Origin: Magnetococcales bacterium
Lineage (GTDB): Bacteria > Pseudomonadota > Magnetococcia > Magnetococcales > JADFYX01
Reading direction: 5' to 3'
Length of the DNA: 64,000 bases
Assembly (NCBI GenBank): GCA_002753565.1
Contig: PEAM01000001.1
Coordinates: 62,001-126,000 of the forward strand
Shown here: one piece after another, positions 17,610 through 26,046 of the stretch
Layout of the letters: each line of letters starts with the position of its first letter
Numbering within the stretch: position 1 is the stretch's first letter
Made by a program: the position numbers and the translations under genes
The notes under the pieces: generated by a model
Database searches by the model: none
What the model was told of the DNA's origin: nothing
The model's input: the letters and a program-made list of their open reading frames with translations, nothing else

Positions 17610-18704
17610 CTAGATAGGCAGAATCGGCCCCTCTCCCCCCCAACTCAAAGCAGCCCCACAGCCGGGGCTCTCATAGAGGTCGATGCGGTCCAGTTGTGGC
17701 AGTCTGTCAACCAGCCTCTCCTTCATCCACCCCAGAATCGACGCCAGATCGCCGTCAGCCATGCCGGGCAGGTCGTTGAGCAGATGGTGATCAAGTTGGT
17801 TGTAGAGGGGAGAGAAAAGGGCCTTGACCTCGCCATAATCCACCGTCCACCCCATCACCGCATCCAATGGCGCCAGAAGGTGGAGCCGGGTGAGGTAGCT
17901 GTGGCCGTGGAGTCGCCGTGTGGCATCTGTTTGGCTGGCACGTTGCAGCCTCAGGGCTCCCTCAAATCGTCGCTCTTTCCAAATTCTAAACTGTCTGCCG
18001 TCGTAGTTGCATCCCGCCGTGACGGTCTCATAGACGGTTATCCAGGATAGCTCGGCCAGGGCAGGCTTGAGTCGTTGCCAGAGCCAGGCAGCCAACCGCT
18101 CGCTGGTGGGGTTTTCCAGGCCGGGAATGTCGTTGAGGCAGCGGTTGTGAAGCTGTTGAAAAAGAGGCTGCCAAAGGTGAGATAGGCGGTCAAAATCCAC
18201 CCCCATATTCTCTCCTCCCAACCGCTGATTGGCATGGAGAATGACCTCAAATCCATGACCATGCATGCGCCCGCAAGGGTGTCTGGGTGGCACATGGGGT
18301 AGCTGGTGGGCGGCCTCAAAGCGAAACTTTCGCCAGATATGGGCATCATCTCCCGCCGCTAAATCCGCCCCGGTCTCTCGAGTGCTCTGGATGCCGACGG
18401 ACTCCAGTCCGGGAATCGGCAACCGTTGCCAGAGCCATCGGGCAAGATTTTCGTCGGTTGGGTTGGTCAGATGGTCGTTCAAGCAGCCATAATTCAAGGG
18501 GTCGACCGCCTGGGCCACCGCTTGGCTCAGGGCCTGGCTCTCGCCACCGGGAAAGGGGGCCCAGCCGTTTGGGAGCCGGGCTCTTATCCGGGCAAAAAAG
18601 CTGTGACCGTGGAGATGGTGGGAGGGGTGGCTCTCTGGTAAAAAGGGGATGCGCAGAGCCGATTCAAAGGGGGCAGAAGAGAGGTAGAGCAGATGATCAT
18701 CCAT
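17610..18704 (-). CDS. Triple-domain QueD-like (6-carboxytetrahydropterin synthase family) protein
   Basis: A 364-aa protein made of three tandem PTPS/QueD domains (about residues 9-123, 124-241 and 243-355); QueD normally has one of ~120 aa. Each domain keeps the HGH zinc pair (32-34, 148-150, 266-268). Domain 2 is closest to QueD: FEAAH with zinc His133, HPCGRMHGH with catalytic Cys144, and Glu226; but the LDHH catalytic Asp-His is replaced by His186-Asn187. Domain 3 has Asp305-His306 but Leu251 instead of the third zinc His and Thr262 instead of Cys. Domain 1 lacks both sets. QueD makes the pterin precursor of preQ0 for queuosine. ATG 18704 follows queC by ten bases; a start at 18758 would overlap it. 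Confidence 0.85.
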   Translation of the reverse strand: MDDHLLYLSSAPFESALRIPFLPESHPSHHLHGHSFFARIRARLPNGWAPFPGGESQALSQAVAQAVDPLNYGCLNDHLTNPTDENLARWLWQRLPIPGLESVGIQSTRETGADLAAGDDAHIWRKFRFEAAHQLPHVPPRHPCGRMHGHGFEVILHANQRLGGENMGVDFDRLSHLWQPLFQQLHNRCLNDIPGLENPTSERLAAWLWQRLKPALAELSWITVYETVTAGCNYDGRQFRIWKERRFEGALRLQRASQTDATRRLHGHSYLTRLHLLAPLDAVMGWTVDYGEVKALFSPLYNQLDHHLLNDLPGMADGDLASILGWMKERLVDRLPQLDRIDLYESPGCGAALSWGGEGPILPI

Positions 18705-18714
18705 GGTTTGGCTC

Positions 18715-19398
18715 TTAAAAGGTGGCGAGGAGAGGGTCGACCACTCCCGCCATGGCAAACCCTTTGGCCCGCAGTTGACAGGCGGGGCAGGTGGTGCAGG
18801 GGGGGTGCTGGCCCTGATAACAGGTGTGGCTGTAAGCCAGGGCGGGTAAGGCTCCCAGTTTTTGAGCCAAAAGGACGGTCTCCTCTTTGGATTGGAACAT
18901 GAGTGGCGTATGCAGGGTGAGGGAAAAGTCCATACCCAGAGTCAGGCTTTTTTGCAGGGCTTTCATGGTCTCCTCACGACAATCAGGATAGCCGCTGTAG
19001 TCGGTCTGGGCTACCCCGGTCACCAGATGGTGGATCTGTCGACCATAGGCATAAGCGGCAGCAAACGTAAGAAAAATCAGGTTTCGACCTGGTACAAAAG
19101 TGTTGGGCAGGTCCGGTGCAGAGGCGGGCAGGCTCTCTACATCGATCTGCTTATCGGTGAGGGCGTTGCCTCCCAGGGCAGAAAAGGTGTTGATGGGCAG
19201 AACCGTGTTGGGTACCTGGGCGATCTTCGCTATTTTGGCGGCTGCGGCGATTTCTCTGTGGTGGCGCTGTCCATAGTCGAAGGTGAGGGTCTCTACCTGT
19301 CGAGGCCCAAAATGGTCCAGGGCCCAGTAGAGACAGGTGGTCGAATCCTGTCCGCCAGAGAGAATCACCAGGGCTTTGGGGTCTGATTGAAGGGTCAT
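18715..19398 (-). CDS. queC: 7-cyano-7-deazaguanine synthase QueC
   Basis: A 227-aa ATP-dependent enzyme that turns carboxydeazaguanine into preQ0, the queuosine precursor. The PP-loop SGGQDSTTCL is near residue 14, FVPGRN in the middle, and a zinc site with four cysteines is at the end (CYQ...CTTCPAC). It sits between a gene of unknown function (2-base gap upstream) and the triple QueD gene (10-base gap), all on the minus strand, so one transcript is likely. queE is not in the window. Confidence 0.96.
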   Translation of the reverse strand: MTLQSDPKALVILSGGQDSTTCLYWALDHFGPRQVETLTFDYGQRHHREIAAAAKIAKIAQVPNTVLPINTFSALGGNALTDKQIDVESLPASAPDLPNTFVPGRNLIFLTFAAAYAYGRQIHHLVTGVAQTDYSGYPDCREETMKALQKSLTLGMDFSLTLHTPLMFQSKEETVLLAQKLGALPALAYSHTCYQGQHPPCTTCPACQLRAKGFAMAGVVDPLLATF

Positions 19399-19400
19399 GG

Positions 19401-19877
19401 TCAGGTGGTTTCCAGCCTCTGTAGCAGGGTGGTTAAGGCCTGTCGAACGGAGTCATGGGTATACTCATCATCGGGATGGGGTGACTCTCCGGGCTGTTGA
19501 AAATGGGGCCTTTCCTGGTAGAGTTGGCCCCAGCGGACATCGACCTGACGCACAAACTCAAACAGGAGTGGATCGTTATCGAGCAGCGGTTGAACCACCG
19601 TTTTTAAAGCGGTGCCGGGAGCGTGAGCATAATCTTCTAAAGAGAGGGACGACCCTTTGAGGCGGCGGATAAGAACCGAATGGATGGCGCCGGAGGGATC
19701 GGGACACTGTTTTTTGATCAGCTCGACCAGGGCCGTGATCACCTGCTGCTGCCTGGGAATGGGGGATACCCCTTTAAGCAGACCGCCCCCAGCCGCTTGA
19801 CCGAGGGCATTTTCCATGGAAAATTTTCGTTGTGATCTCAGGGATTTTTCTATCTCTTCATCCTGATCTTTGCCCAT
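19401..19877 (-). CDS. Unknown protein upstream of queC
   Basis: A 158-aa soluble, acidic protein that I do not recognise. No signal peptide, membrane segment or catalytic motif is visible; several predicted helices and a Glu/Asp/Pro-rich middle (HFQQPGESPHPDDEYTHDSV) are present. A clear AAGGAGAAG lies just before the ATG, so it is expressed as a real gene. It is the first gene of a probable three-gene operon with queC and the triple queD. A role in queuosine synthesis is possible from context only. Confidence 0.7.
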   Translation of the reverse strand: MGKDQDEEIEKSLRSQRKFSMENALGQAAGGGLLKGVSPIPRQQQVITALVELIKKQCPDPSGAIHSVLIRRLKGSSLSLEDYAHAPGTALKTVVQPLLDNDPLLFEFVRQVDVRWGQLYQERPHFQQPGESPHPDDEYTHDSVRQALTTLLQRLETT

Positions 19878-20059
19878 CTCTTCTCCTTATGCTCCCTTGC
19901 CTGGGTGGGTAACGGTTGGCTTGGTCAAAGAGATGAGTATAGGCCAAAGAGGGCGGGTTGCACCATGAATCGAAATTCTTATACTGGTTATGTTACCGCA
20001 GATAGCAGGTCCCAGATTGAAAAAGCTCTTTTGGTGTCACCTCTTGATTGAATGTTGCC

Positions 20060-21382
20060 ATGAGTACCATAAATCCCACACCCGACCAATCGACAGCCAT
20101 CGCTCAGATGGAGGCATTTTTTGAGCCTTTGATGGGAGGAAAACCCTTTTTTCTTCTCTCTGGTTATGCCGGAACCGGGAAAACCTATACCATTACCGAG
20201 TTTGTTAAAGGGTTGGATAAGGAGGTGCAGGTTATTTTAACCGCTCCCACCAATAAAGCAGTGCGGGTTTTAGACCGTATGGCCGAGAAGGCCGGGTTGC
20301 AGGTGGACACCGCCACCATCCACTCTCTATTAGGGTTGGTGTTGAGCTATGAGAAGGATAAACAGGTATTAAAGAAAAAACGGGCGGCGACCATCAGTAA
20401 GTACGATCTGGTTATTGTCGACGAATGCTCCATGATTGGTGACGAACTTTGGCGCACCATCGAAGCGGTGTTGGTGGATCTCTCCACTCAGGTTATCTTT
20501 GTTGGTGATCCTCTGCAACTTCCGCCGGTCAATGAGTCCGACTCCCCCACCTTTTCCTTGCCGGACCGAGCTGAGTTGACCCAGATCATTCGTCAGGAGG
20601 AGGGGAACCCCATTATTGAGCTATCTGCCGCCATTCGAAATATCATGGAGACCGGTGGTCGACTGCCGGTTCGACGTTTTCTCTCGGAGCCAGGCAGTAA
20701 GTCCGGGCTCTTCCTGATGCCGGGTCGACGTTTTGAGAAGTGGTTTCCGGGTGCGTTTAAACAAGAGCGGTATCGTTTGGACCGGGATGCGTTTCGGGTG
20801 GTGGCATGGACCAATAAAGGGGTCAACCACTACAATGATCAGATTCGCTCTTTTTTGGTTGAAAGATCAGGTAGCCAGCCTTTTTTACCCGCCGAGCGGG
20901 CGGTGACGGCCGATGCGGTTCATATAAGGGTGGGAAAGAGCAAGACCAAACTGGTTTTGAATACCGATAGCGAGGGGGAGGTGTTGCGCTGCGAAAAAAC
21001 CATACACCCCTGGCATGAGGAGCCCCTGCCGGTTTGGGAGGTGCTTTTTCGCCCGTTCGACAGTGCGGGGACTGTCACCCTCTATCTGCCGGACCCCGGT
21101 CAGGAGAGAGGTATTCGGGATCGTCTGTCACGTTTGGCTCAAGAGGCCAAGGCAGGTAAAATCCCGTGGTGGGATTTTTGGAACCTGCGCAACTCTCTGG
21201 CCGACCTGCGCCCCTGTCACGCCATCACCGTCCACCGCTCCCAAGGTTCCACCTTCAGCAATGTCTTTGTCGACTCCGAAAACATTCTGGCCAACCCCAA
21301 CCGTCAGGAGGCACTGCAGTGTCTCTATGTGGCGGTTACCCGAGCTTCAGATTGTGTGGTTTTAAACAGTGCGCTGATCTAA
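20060..21382 (+). CDS. SF1B DNA helicase, Dda/RecD-like
   Basis: A 440-aa superfamily 1 helicase. Walker A GYAGTGKT is at residues 35-42, Walker B VIVDECSMIGD near 130, motif III FVGDPLQLPPV, and C-terminal motifs TVHRSQGSTF and LYVAVTRAS (UvrD_C_2). This layout, with no long N-terminal part, resembles phage T4 Dda and short RecD-like helicases that unwind DNA 5' to 3'. The ATG at 20060 is preferred over a TTG four codons upstream, although no strong ribosome site is seen. No nuclease or phage genes adjoin it. Confidence 0.85.
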   Translation: MSTINPTPDQSTAIAQMEAFFEPLMGGKPFFLLSGYAGTGKTYTITEFVKGLDKEVQVILTAPTNKAVRVLDRMAEKAGLQVDTATIHSLLGLVLSYEKDKQVLKKKRAATISKYDLVIVDECSMIGDELWRTIEAVLVDLSTQVIFVGDPLQLPPVNESDSPTFSLPDRAELTQIIRQEEGNPIIELSAAIRNIMETGGRLPVRRFLSEPGSKSGLFLMPGRRFEKWFPGAFKQERYRLDRDAFRVVAWTNKGVNHYNDQIRSFLVERSGSQPFLPAERAVTADAVHIRVGKSKTKLVLNTDSEGEVLRCEKTIHPWHEEPLPVWEVLFRPFDSAGTVTLYLPDPGQERGIRDRLSRLAQEAKAGKIPWWDFWNLRNSLADLRPCHAITVHRSQGSTFSNVFVDSENILANPNRQEALQCLYVAVTRASDCVVLNSALI

Positions 21383-21765
21383 ACCCACCCGACAAATAGG
21401 AAGAGTGCGGCAAATAACGGATACGGTTCTAATTGTGGGTTGGATGGAAAAAAGGCCGTAGTGCGAAAAAAAAATGTCTGTCAAAAGAGAGTCGGTGAGA
21501 GGCCAGACTGTTTAAATTATCACATGTTTCTAACTATCGATAATAGGGTGTGGCAAATTGGTGACGGTTTGATGTCGAATATATCACAGGTTGAAGGATT
21601 AAAAACAACCAATAAAAACAATGAGAAAGATGCGTGTCTTGCTCAACTAAGCAGGGTGGCACATCACATGCATTGAACTGGCTCATCCAAGGCAAAGCGG
21701 GTTGTGACACTCGGTTGGGTATGGAAAACAGACCTAAAAAGTAAACAGGTCGCGAATATTTTTTC

Positions 21766-21795
21766 TTGACTTGCCCTTTGGCCACGGTGTAGAAA
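21766..21795 (+). promoter_or_regulatory. Probable sigma-70 promoter of the porin gene
   Basis: TTGACT at 21766-21771 and TAGAAA at 21790-21795 are 18 bases apart, a good vegetative promoter spacing. The next gene is the porin at 21952, so its mRNA would have a leader of about 150 bases that includes the CA repeat. Confidence 0.5.
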
Positions 21796-21847
21796 ATAAG
21801 TCACGGTACGTTGCAAACGAGACACACCGAGTTATTAACCCTTGATT

Positions 21848-21866
21848 CACACACACACACACACAC
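21848..21866 (+). repeat. CA dinucleotide microsatellite in the porin leader
   Basis: Nineteen bases of alternating C and A (nine full CA units plus C), between the candidate promoter and the porin start. Such tracts can gain or lose units by slippage and so change leader folding or spacing. Confidence 0.95.
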
Positions 21867-21951
21867 TTTATTAAGGGTATTAATTTAGATGAAGAAGTCT
21901 GGGTTGGTCCAGACGGTTTCAAAACAAATTCTAGAAAAGGAAGAAAGTTAC

Positions 21952-23208
21952 ATGAAAAAGTCTCTAATTCTCGGTGCAGCTGCTATGGCCGCCATGGTTG
22001 CCGCTCCCCAAGCCGACGCCTCAGAAATTTCGCTCGGTGGTTACTACCAACTTCGTATGATGGACAGTGACGCCACTATGCTTGAAACGGCTGGTGACGA
22101 CAACGACAAAGCCTGGTACCACCGTATGCAGCTTAACGTCGATGCCAAGGTCAGCGAAAAGTCCCACGCTCATTTGCGTATTCGTCCAGTGGACGGTTCT
22201 ATGGCAACAACAGGTGCAAACGGTCTCAACTCCAGTGCTACTGCAGCATGGAGCGTAAAACAGGTCTGGATGGAAACTGAGATGTACGGTGTTGGCGTTA
22301 AAGTTGGTCACCTTCCACTCAGAATCAATGACGGTATCTTGATTGCTCATAACGGAAGTGGTTTCTCTTCCATCGTGCTCTCCAAGACTTTCGGCGATAC
22401 AACGTTGGTCGGTTTGAACAACCGGGTTTCTGAAGGCGCAACCGGCGCTGGTGACAACACCCTGACAGCCGATGACGACGATGTTGATCTGTATGGTCTG
22501 AGTGTTGTGGGTAAAATTGGTAGCAGCAGCTATCAGTTGACCTATGCTCACTTGGAGTCTGGTGCTAGCTCAGTTTTGGCTGGTGCAGACAACGACTGGA
22601 TCGCTGGTACACTGGGTACTTCCCTCGGAAGCGTCAAGTTGACTGGTACGGTAATCTGGGAAGGTGGCCAGGATGGTACGACTTCCGCCAATATGCAAGC
22701 TGAAGACTCCGGTGTTCTGGCTGCTGTGCGCTTGAGCGGTAAAACCGGTTTCGGCGGATGGAAAGGTTACGGTTTCTACTCCAGTGAAGACTTCACCCAC
22801 CCAGTAGGAGCCAGCAACTACCACGTCTGGTCGTTGGCATGGGATCAAGGCGGCGTTAATGGTCGCGACATGTTGGGCGGTGGCTGGATTGGTGGTACAA
22901 ACTCCAATGCCAACTTCCTGCAGAACGTCTGGAGTGTTGGTGCAAGCCTCGACATCAAAGCCGGTTCCTGGACAATCAGCCCAGCAATCGACTATGCATC
23001 CTTGGTTGAAAATAACGTTGATGGCTTGGGTGCCGCTATCTCCGACAGCGCATGGGGCGGTTCTCTGACTGCTACCACCAAGCTGGACGAAGGCACAACC
23101 TTCAGCCTGATCGCAATCGGCGCAAGCCCAAGCGACGACGACAACAACGCGACACCAAGTGTTGACAACATGCATTCCTTGCAAGCTGAATTCAAAATCA
23201 AGTTCTAA
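21952..23208 (+). CDS. Outer-membrane porin
   Basis: A 418-aa beta-barrel porin. ATG 21952 follows an AAGGAAG and gives a clean signal peptide (MKKSLILGAAAMAAMVAAPQ, cut after ADA), which the in-frame start at 21889 would spoil. The mature chain alternates polar and non-polar residues, begins ISLGGYYQLRM and ends in Phe (EFKIKF), the usual BAM recognition end. It shows the general Gram-negative porin style but I cannot assign a substrate. A strong terminator follows. Codon choice and C/A-rich third positions differ from the neighbours, as expected for a highly expressed gene. Confidence 0.85.
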   Translation: MKKSLILGAAAMAAMVAAPQADASEISLGGYYQLRMMDSDATMLETAGDDNDKAWYHRMQLNVDAKVSEKSHAHLRIRPVDGSMATTGANGLNSSATAAWSVKQVWMETEMYGVGVKVGHLPLRINDGILIAHNGSGFSSIVLSKTFGDTTLVGLNNRVSEGATGAGDNTLTADDDDVDLYGLSVVGKIGSSSYQLTYAHLESGASSVLAGADNDWIAGTLGTSLGSVKLTGTVIWEGGQDGTTSANMQAEDSGVLAAVRLSGKTGFGGWKGYGFYSSEDFTHPVGASNYHVWSLAWDQGGVNGRDMLGGGWIGGTNSNANFLQNVWSVGASLDIKAGSWTISPAIDYASLVENNVDGLGAAISDSAWGGSLTATTKLDEGTTFSLIAIGASPSDDDNNATPSVDNMHSLQAEFKIKF

Positions 23209-23256
23209 TTCATCAGAACTTAAAAGGCGATACCAATCGCCTGCTTGAAGCCAATT

Positions 23257-23287
23257 GGGGGTGGATTTTATCCACCCCCTTTTTTTT
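23257..23287 (+). terminator. Rho-independent terminator of the porin gene
   Basis: A nine-base perfect stem (GGGGGTGGA/TCCACCCCC) with a five-base loop is followed by eight T, 48 bases after the porin stop. Confidence 0.95.
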
Positions 23288-23357
23288 GTGTTTTATTTCG
23301 AGTAACGGTACACTTTTCAATTTGAATAACACGATCAACTCTTCCAGGTATTTTGAT

Positions 23358-23615
23358 ATGGCAACGTTCTCGACCGATGATCCTGCTTTGCGGCCCACAC
23401 CTATTGTCTCTCCAGAAGATCTGGGTCGGATGATCCGGCTCACCCGAGAGAGGGCCAATCTGACCCAGGAGAGTACCGCTGCCTTGCTAAATCTGGGCAG
23501 GCGATTTGTTGGTGAGGTGGAGCGGGGGAAGCCCAGTACGGAGTTGGGGCGGGTGTTGAAACTATTAAATGGTATGGGCTTGGACCTCCAGGTCGTAGCC
23601 AGAAGTCAGGAATAG
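23358..23615 (+). CDS. hipB: HipB-like helix-turn-helix antitoxin
   Basis: An 85-aa HTH protein (Cro/C1 type). GRMIRLTRERANLTQESTAA is the recognition region, followed by VGEVERGKPSTELGRVLKLL, the HipB-typical dimer helix. ATG 23358 is preferred; an in-frame upstream start inside the porin terminator region (23286) is unlikely. HipB neutralises HipA and represses the hip operon; hipA starts four bases after this stop. No operator could be defined. Confidence 0.85.
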   Translation: MATFSTDDPALRPTPIVSPEDLGRMIRLTRERANLTQESTAALLNLGRRFVGEVERGKPSTELGRVLKLLNGMGLDLQVVARSQE

Positions 23616-23619
23616 TGCC

Positions 23620-24810
23620 ATGCTGAAGGTCTATCTGCATCAGGTTTTTGTCGGTTTTCTGAGCCAGGAGGAGGCGAAGCTCTCTTTTTGTTATGATGAG
23701 GGCTATCTCCAAGAGAACAACCCCCCTCTCTCTTACCATCTTCCGCTCTCCCGTCAACCGTATCATCATGAAAAAGCCGGCGCTTTTTTTACCAACCTGC
23801 TGCCTGCAGGAGCTTTTAGGCGGAAGATCTGTACCAGCCTGAAGATCGATGAGCGGGACGATTTTTCTCTGCTGGCCGCCCTGGGAGAGGAGTGTGCCGG
23901 TGCGGTCTCTGTGTTGGGCCGGGAGGTTGAGCAGAAAGAGGCTTCGGCGTGGAGGTATCGTCGACTGGAAAAGATTGAGGATGAAGATCTGTTTGGGGTG
24001 GGACGATCCTCCTCCACCTTGGCGGGAAGTCGATACAAGACAGCTCTCTCTTTTGACGGTACCGACCTCTATCTGCCGGAAAAGGGTGCCCCCAGCAGCC
24101 ATATTATCAAGATGGACCCGGATGGAGAGGGCCGTTTGGCTGTGAATGAGCTCTATTGTAACCGGTTGGCTGGGGCGGTTGGTCTGCCGGTGCCCCATGC
24201 CCGACTGTTTCAGGGGCACTATTTGGTCGAGCGCTATGACCGAGCCGTTGTGGAGGGTCAATTTTGTTATCTCCATCAAGAAAATGTCCATCAGGCTTTG
24301 GGGCTATGGCCTGCCCAGAGGTACCAGGCGGAAGGGGGGGCAGGATTGAAGGGGTGTTTTGAGCTGTTGTCTGCTTCGTTGATGCCGGTTTTGGATAAAA
24401 AGGATCTCTTAAACTGGGTTCTGTTTAATTATTTAATTGGCAATACGGAGGGGCATGGGCAGAATCTCTCTATTCTCCATACCAGGAACGGGTTTCGGCT
24501 TGCCCCGTTTACCGGTCTGCTTTGCCGAGGGATAGATTCAAAAGGTGATGCTGTCAATGCCATGAAATTAGGCGGGACGAACCGGTTGGAGCGGATAAGA
24601 CGGCCTCAATGGGTGCGGTTTGCCCATGAAGAGGCTGATATCAGTGATAAATATGTGCTAAAAATACTGAACAAAATGGCTGCCCAACTGATCAAGATGG
24701 CCCCAACCGTTGCCAAACAGCTCCGAGCAGAGAGCAAGGATGACATTATCCGTGAAATGGAGGAGTATATGGTTGGTCACAGTCGGAAAGTCATGAACAT
24801 GCTCCGGTAG
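23620..24810 (+). CDS. hipA: HipA-like kinase with altered catalytic residues
   Basis: A 396-aa HipA-family protein. HipA kinases phosphorylate glutamyl-tRNA synthetase and cause growth arrest. The couple_hipA N-terminal domain and the ATP loop TLAGSRYK (Lys140) are present, as is HIIK (Lys164). However, the catalytic loop reads GNTEGHGQN, with Glu277 where E. coli HipA has catalytic Asp309, and the Mg-binding Tyr-Asp-x is Thr298-Gly299 in place of Asp332. By family knowledge both changes should impair phosphotransfer. The chain is otherwise intact and the gene is not disrupted. Confidence 0.85.
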   Translation: MLKVYLHQVFVGFLSQEEAKLSFCYDEGYLQENNPPLSYHLPLSRQPYHHEKAGAFFTNLLPAGAFRRKICTSLKIDERDDFSLLAALGEECAGAVSVLGREVEQKEASAWRYRRLEKIEDEDLFGVGRSSSTLAGSRYKTALSFDGTDLYLPEKGAPSSHIIKMDPDGEGRLAVNELYCNRLAGAVGLPVPHARLFQGHYLVERYDRAVVEGQFCYLHQENVHQALGLWPAQRYQAEGGAGLKGCFELLSASLMPVLDKKDLLNWVLFNYLIGNTEGHGQNLSILHTRNGFRLAPFTGLLCRGIDSKGDAVNAMKLGGTNRLERIRRPQWVRFAHEEADISDKYVLKILNKMAAQLIKMAPTVAKQLRAESKDDIIREMEEYMVGHSRKVMNMLR

Positions 24811-24891
24811 ATGGTGGGATGGTCCCGGCTTCACTCGTGTTATTGAGGGAAGGAATCTGTGTATGGTTGATTTGGGATTGATGGGTTTATC

Positions 24892-25434
24892 ATGAACATG
24901 GCCAATGGACTCTCGATGGCTCGACTGCTTGCGGCTGTTCCTCTGTGTTGGCTGCTCCTTTCTCACTTTTATATGGAGGCGTTGACTCTTTTTGCACTGG
25001 CAAGTCTGACAGATGCCATTGATGGCTATGTGGCCAAGCGATTCCACCAGGAGACGGAGCTGGGACGCTATTTGGACCCCTTGGCCGATAAGGTGTTGTT
25101 GATGACAGCCTTTATCACCTTATCATCCATCCATCTGATTCCCTTATGGATTACCCTGATTATTATCACCCGTGATCTTCTTTTGATTGGGGGGGTGCTT
25201 TTTTCCAAGGCGATGATGGATGTTTGGCAGGTTAGACCGCTGAGCATCAGTAAGCTCAACACCTTTTTTCAGGTTGTTCTCATTCTTTTGATTCTCCTCA
25301 AACAAGGGGTGCCTGCCCTTGAAACGGTTGTGGATGTGCATATATGGGCGACGGCTGTTTCGACGATTCTCTCTTTTGGCGCCTATGTTGCCCAGTGGCA
25401 TTTTCCTGTCAAGTGGATTCAATCGATAAAATAG
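24892..25434 (+). CDS. CDP-alcohol phosphatidyltransferase (PgsA-like)
   Basis: A 180-aa integral membrane enzyme that makes a phospholipid headgroup, most likely phosphatidylglycerophosphate. The family signature is DAIDGYVAKRF followed by GRYLDPLADK (D-x2-D-G-x2-A-K/R ... G-x3-D-x3-D), with six hydrophobic segments. PgsA, cardiolipin-type and related enzymes share this signature, so the exact alcohol is not certain. It is followed by a DUF411 gene and is not obviously part of the hip operon. Confidence 0.8.
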   Translation: MNMANGLSMARLLAAVPLCWLLLSHFYMEALTLFALASLTDAIDGYVAKRFHQETELGRYLDPLADKVLLMTAFITLSSIHLIPLWITLIIITRDLLLIGGVLFSKAMMDVWQVRPLSISKLNTFFQVVLILLILLKQGVPALETVVDVHIWATAVSTILSFGAYVAQWHFPVKWIQSIK

Positions 25435-25543
25435 CACAGGCGAATAAGAGGTGTTATTATTTAGAGGGAAGGGTAGAGTAGAGATACCCGGCTGTTTTTT
25501 AAAAAAAGAGTCGATAAACTAACCAGGGATAGGGAGCAGGATC

Positions 25544-26029
25544 ATGGCACCACAGATAACCGATTGGCAAAAAAAGGGGTTTGGCTGGATGATGGCCGCC
25601 TTGGTGGTGATGGTTGGCGGGTTGACTTTCTCTGCTGAACTGATGGCTGAGGAGCAGGGGGAGGTGATGGTTTATAAATCCCCCTATTGTGGCTGTTGCG
25701 GTGGTTGGGTTAAGCACATGGAAGAGAGTGGTTTCCGGGTCAAAGTGGAAAACAGCGACGAAATGGGCGTGATCAAAAGCCGTTTGGGGGTTCCAGAGAC
25801 GATGAACTCCTGCCACACGGCGGTGATTGATGGCTATGTGATTGAGGGACACGTTCCGGCGTCGGATGTGCGCAAACTGCTTAAAGAGCGCCCGGCTGTG
25901 GATGGTCTGGCAGCCCCCGGCATGCCCATGGGCTCTCCCGGAATGGAGGTTGAGGGTGAAGCGCCTGACGCCTACGATGTGCTCACCTTTACCAAAGAGG
26001 GCAAAACCGGCCTGTTCAGTCGCCACTAG
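25544..26029 (+). CDS. DUF411 (CopG-like) periplasmic copper-binding protein
   Basis: A 161-aa protein with an N-terminal hydrophobic segment (residues ~13-34, signal/anchor) and a DUF411 domain. The copper-site cysteines are in YCGCCGGW and SCHTAV, and EGHVPASDV follows, as in the CopG family, which binds copper in the periplasm and helps copper resistance. A GGGAGCAGGAT lies before the ATG. No other copper genes are in the window. Confidence 0.88.
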   Translation: MAPQITDWQKKGFGWMMAALVVMVGGLTFSAELMAEEQGEVMVYKSPYCGCCGGWVKHMEESGFRVKVENSDEMGVIKSRLGVPETMNSCHTAVIDGYVIEGHVPASDVRKLLKERPAVDGLAAPGMPMGSPGMEVEGEAPDAYDVLTFTKEGKTGLFSRH

Positions 26030-26046
26030 TGGGTGATAGGGGGATG

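Larger units (their letters stand above)
21383..21951 (+). other. AT-rich leader region before the porin gene
   Basis: About 570 bases without a supported gene. A reading frame at 21440-21676 has no ribosome site and no family look. The distal part holds the porin promoter and a CA repeat, listed separately. The rest is AT-rich with no other clear signal. Confidence 0.5.

Noticed and set aside
21440-21676. 78-aa reading frame in the gap before the porin gene
   Set aside because: No ribosome site, no family resemblance, low-complexity lysine-rich start.
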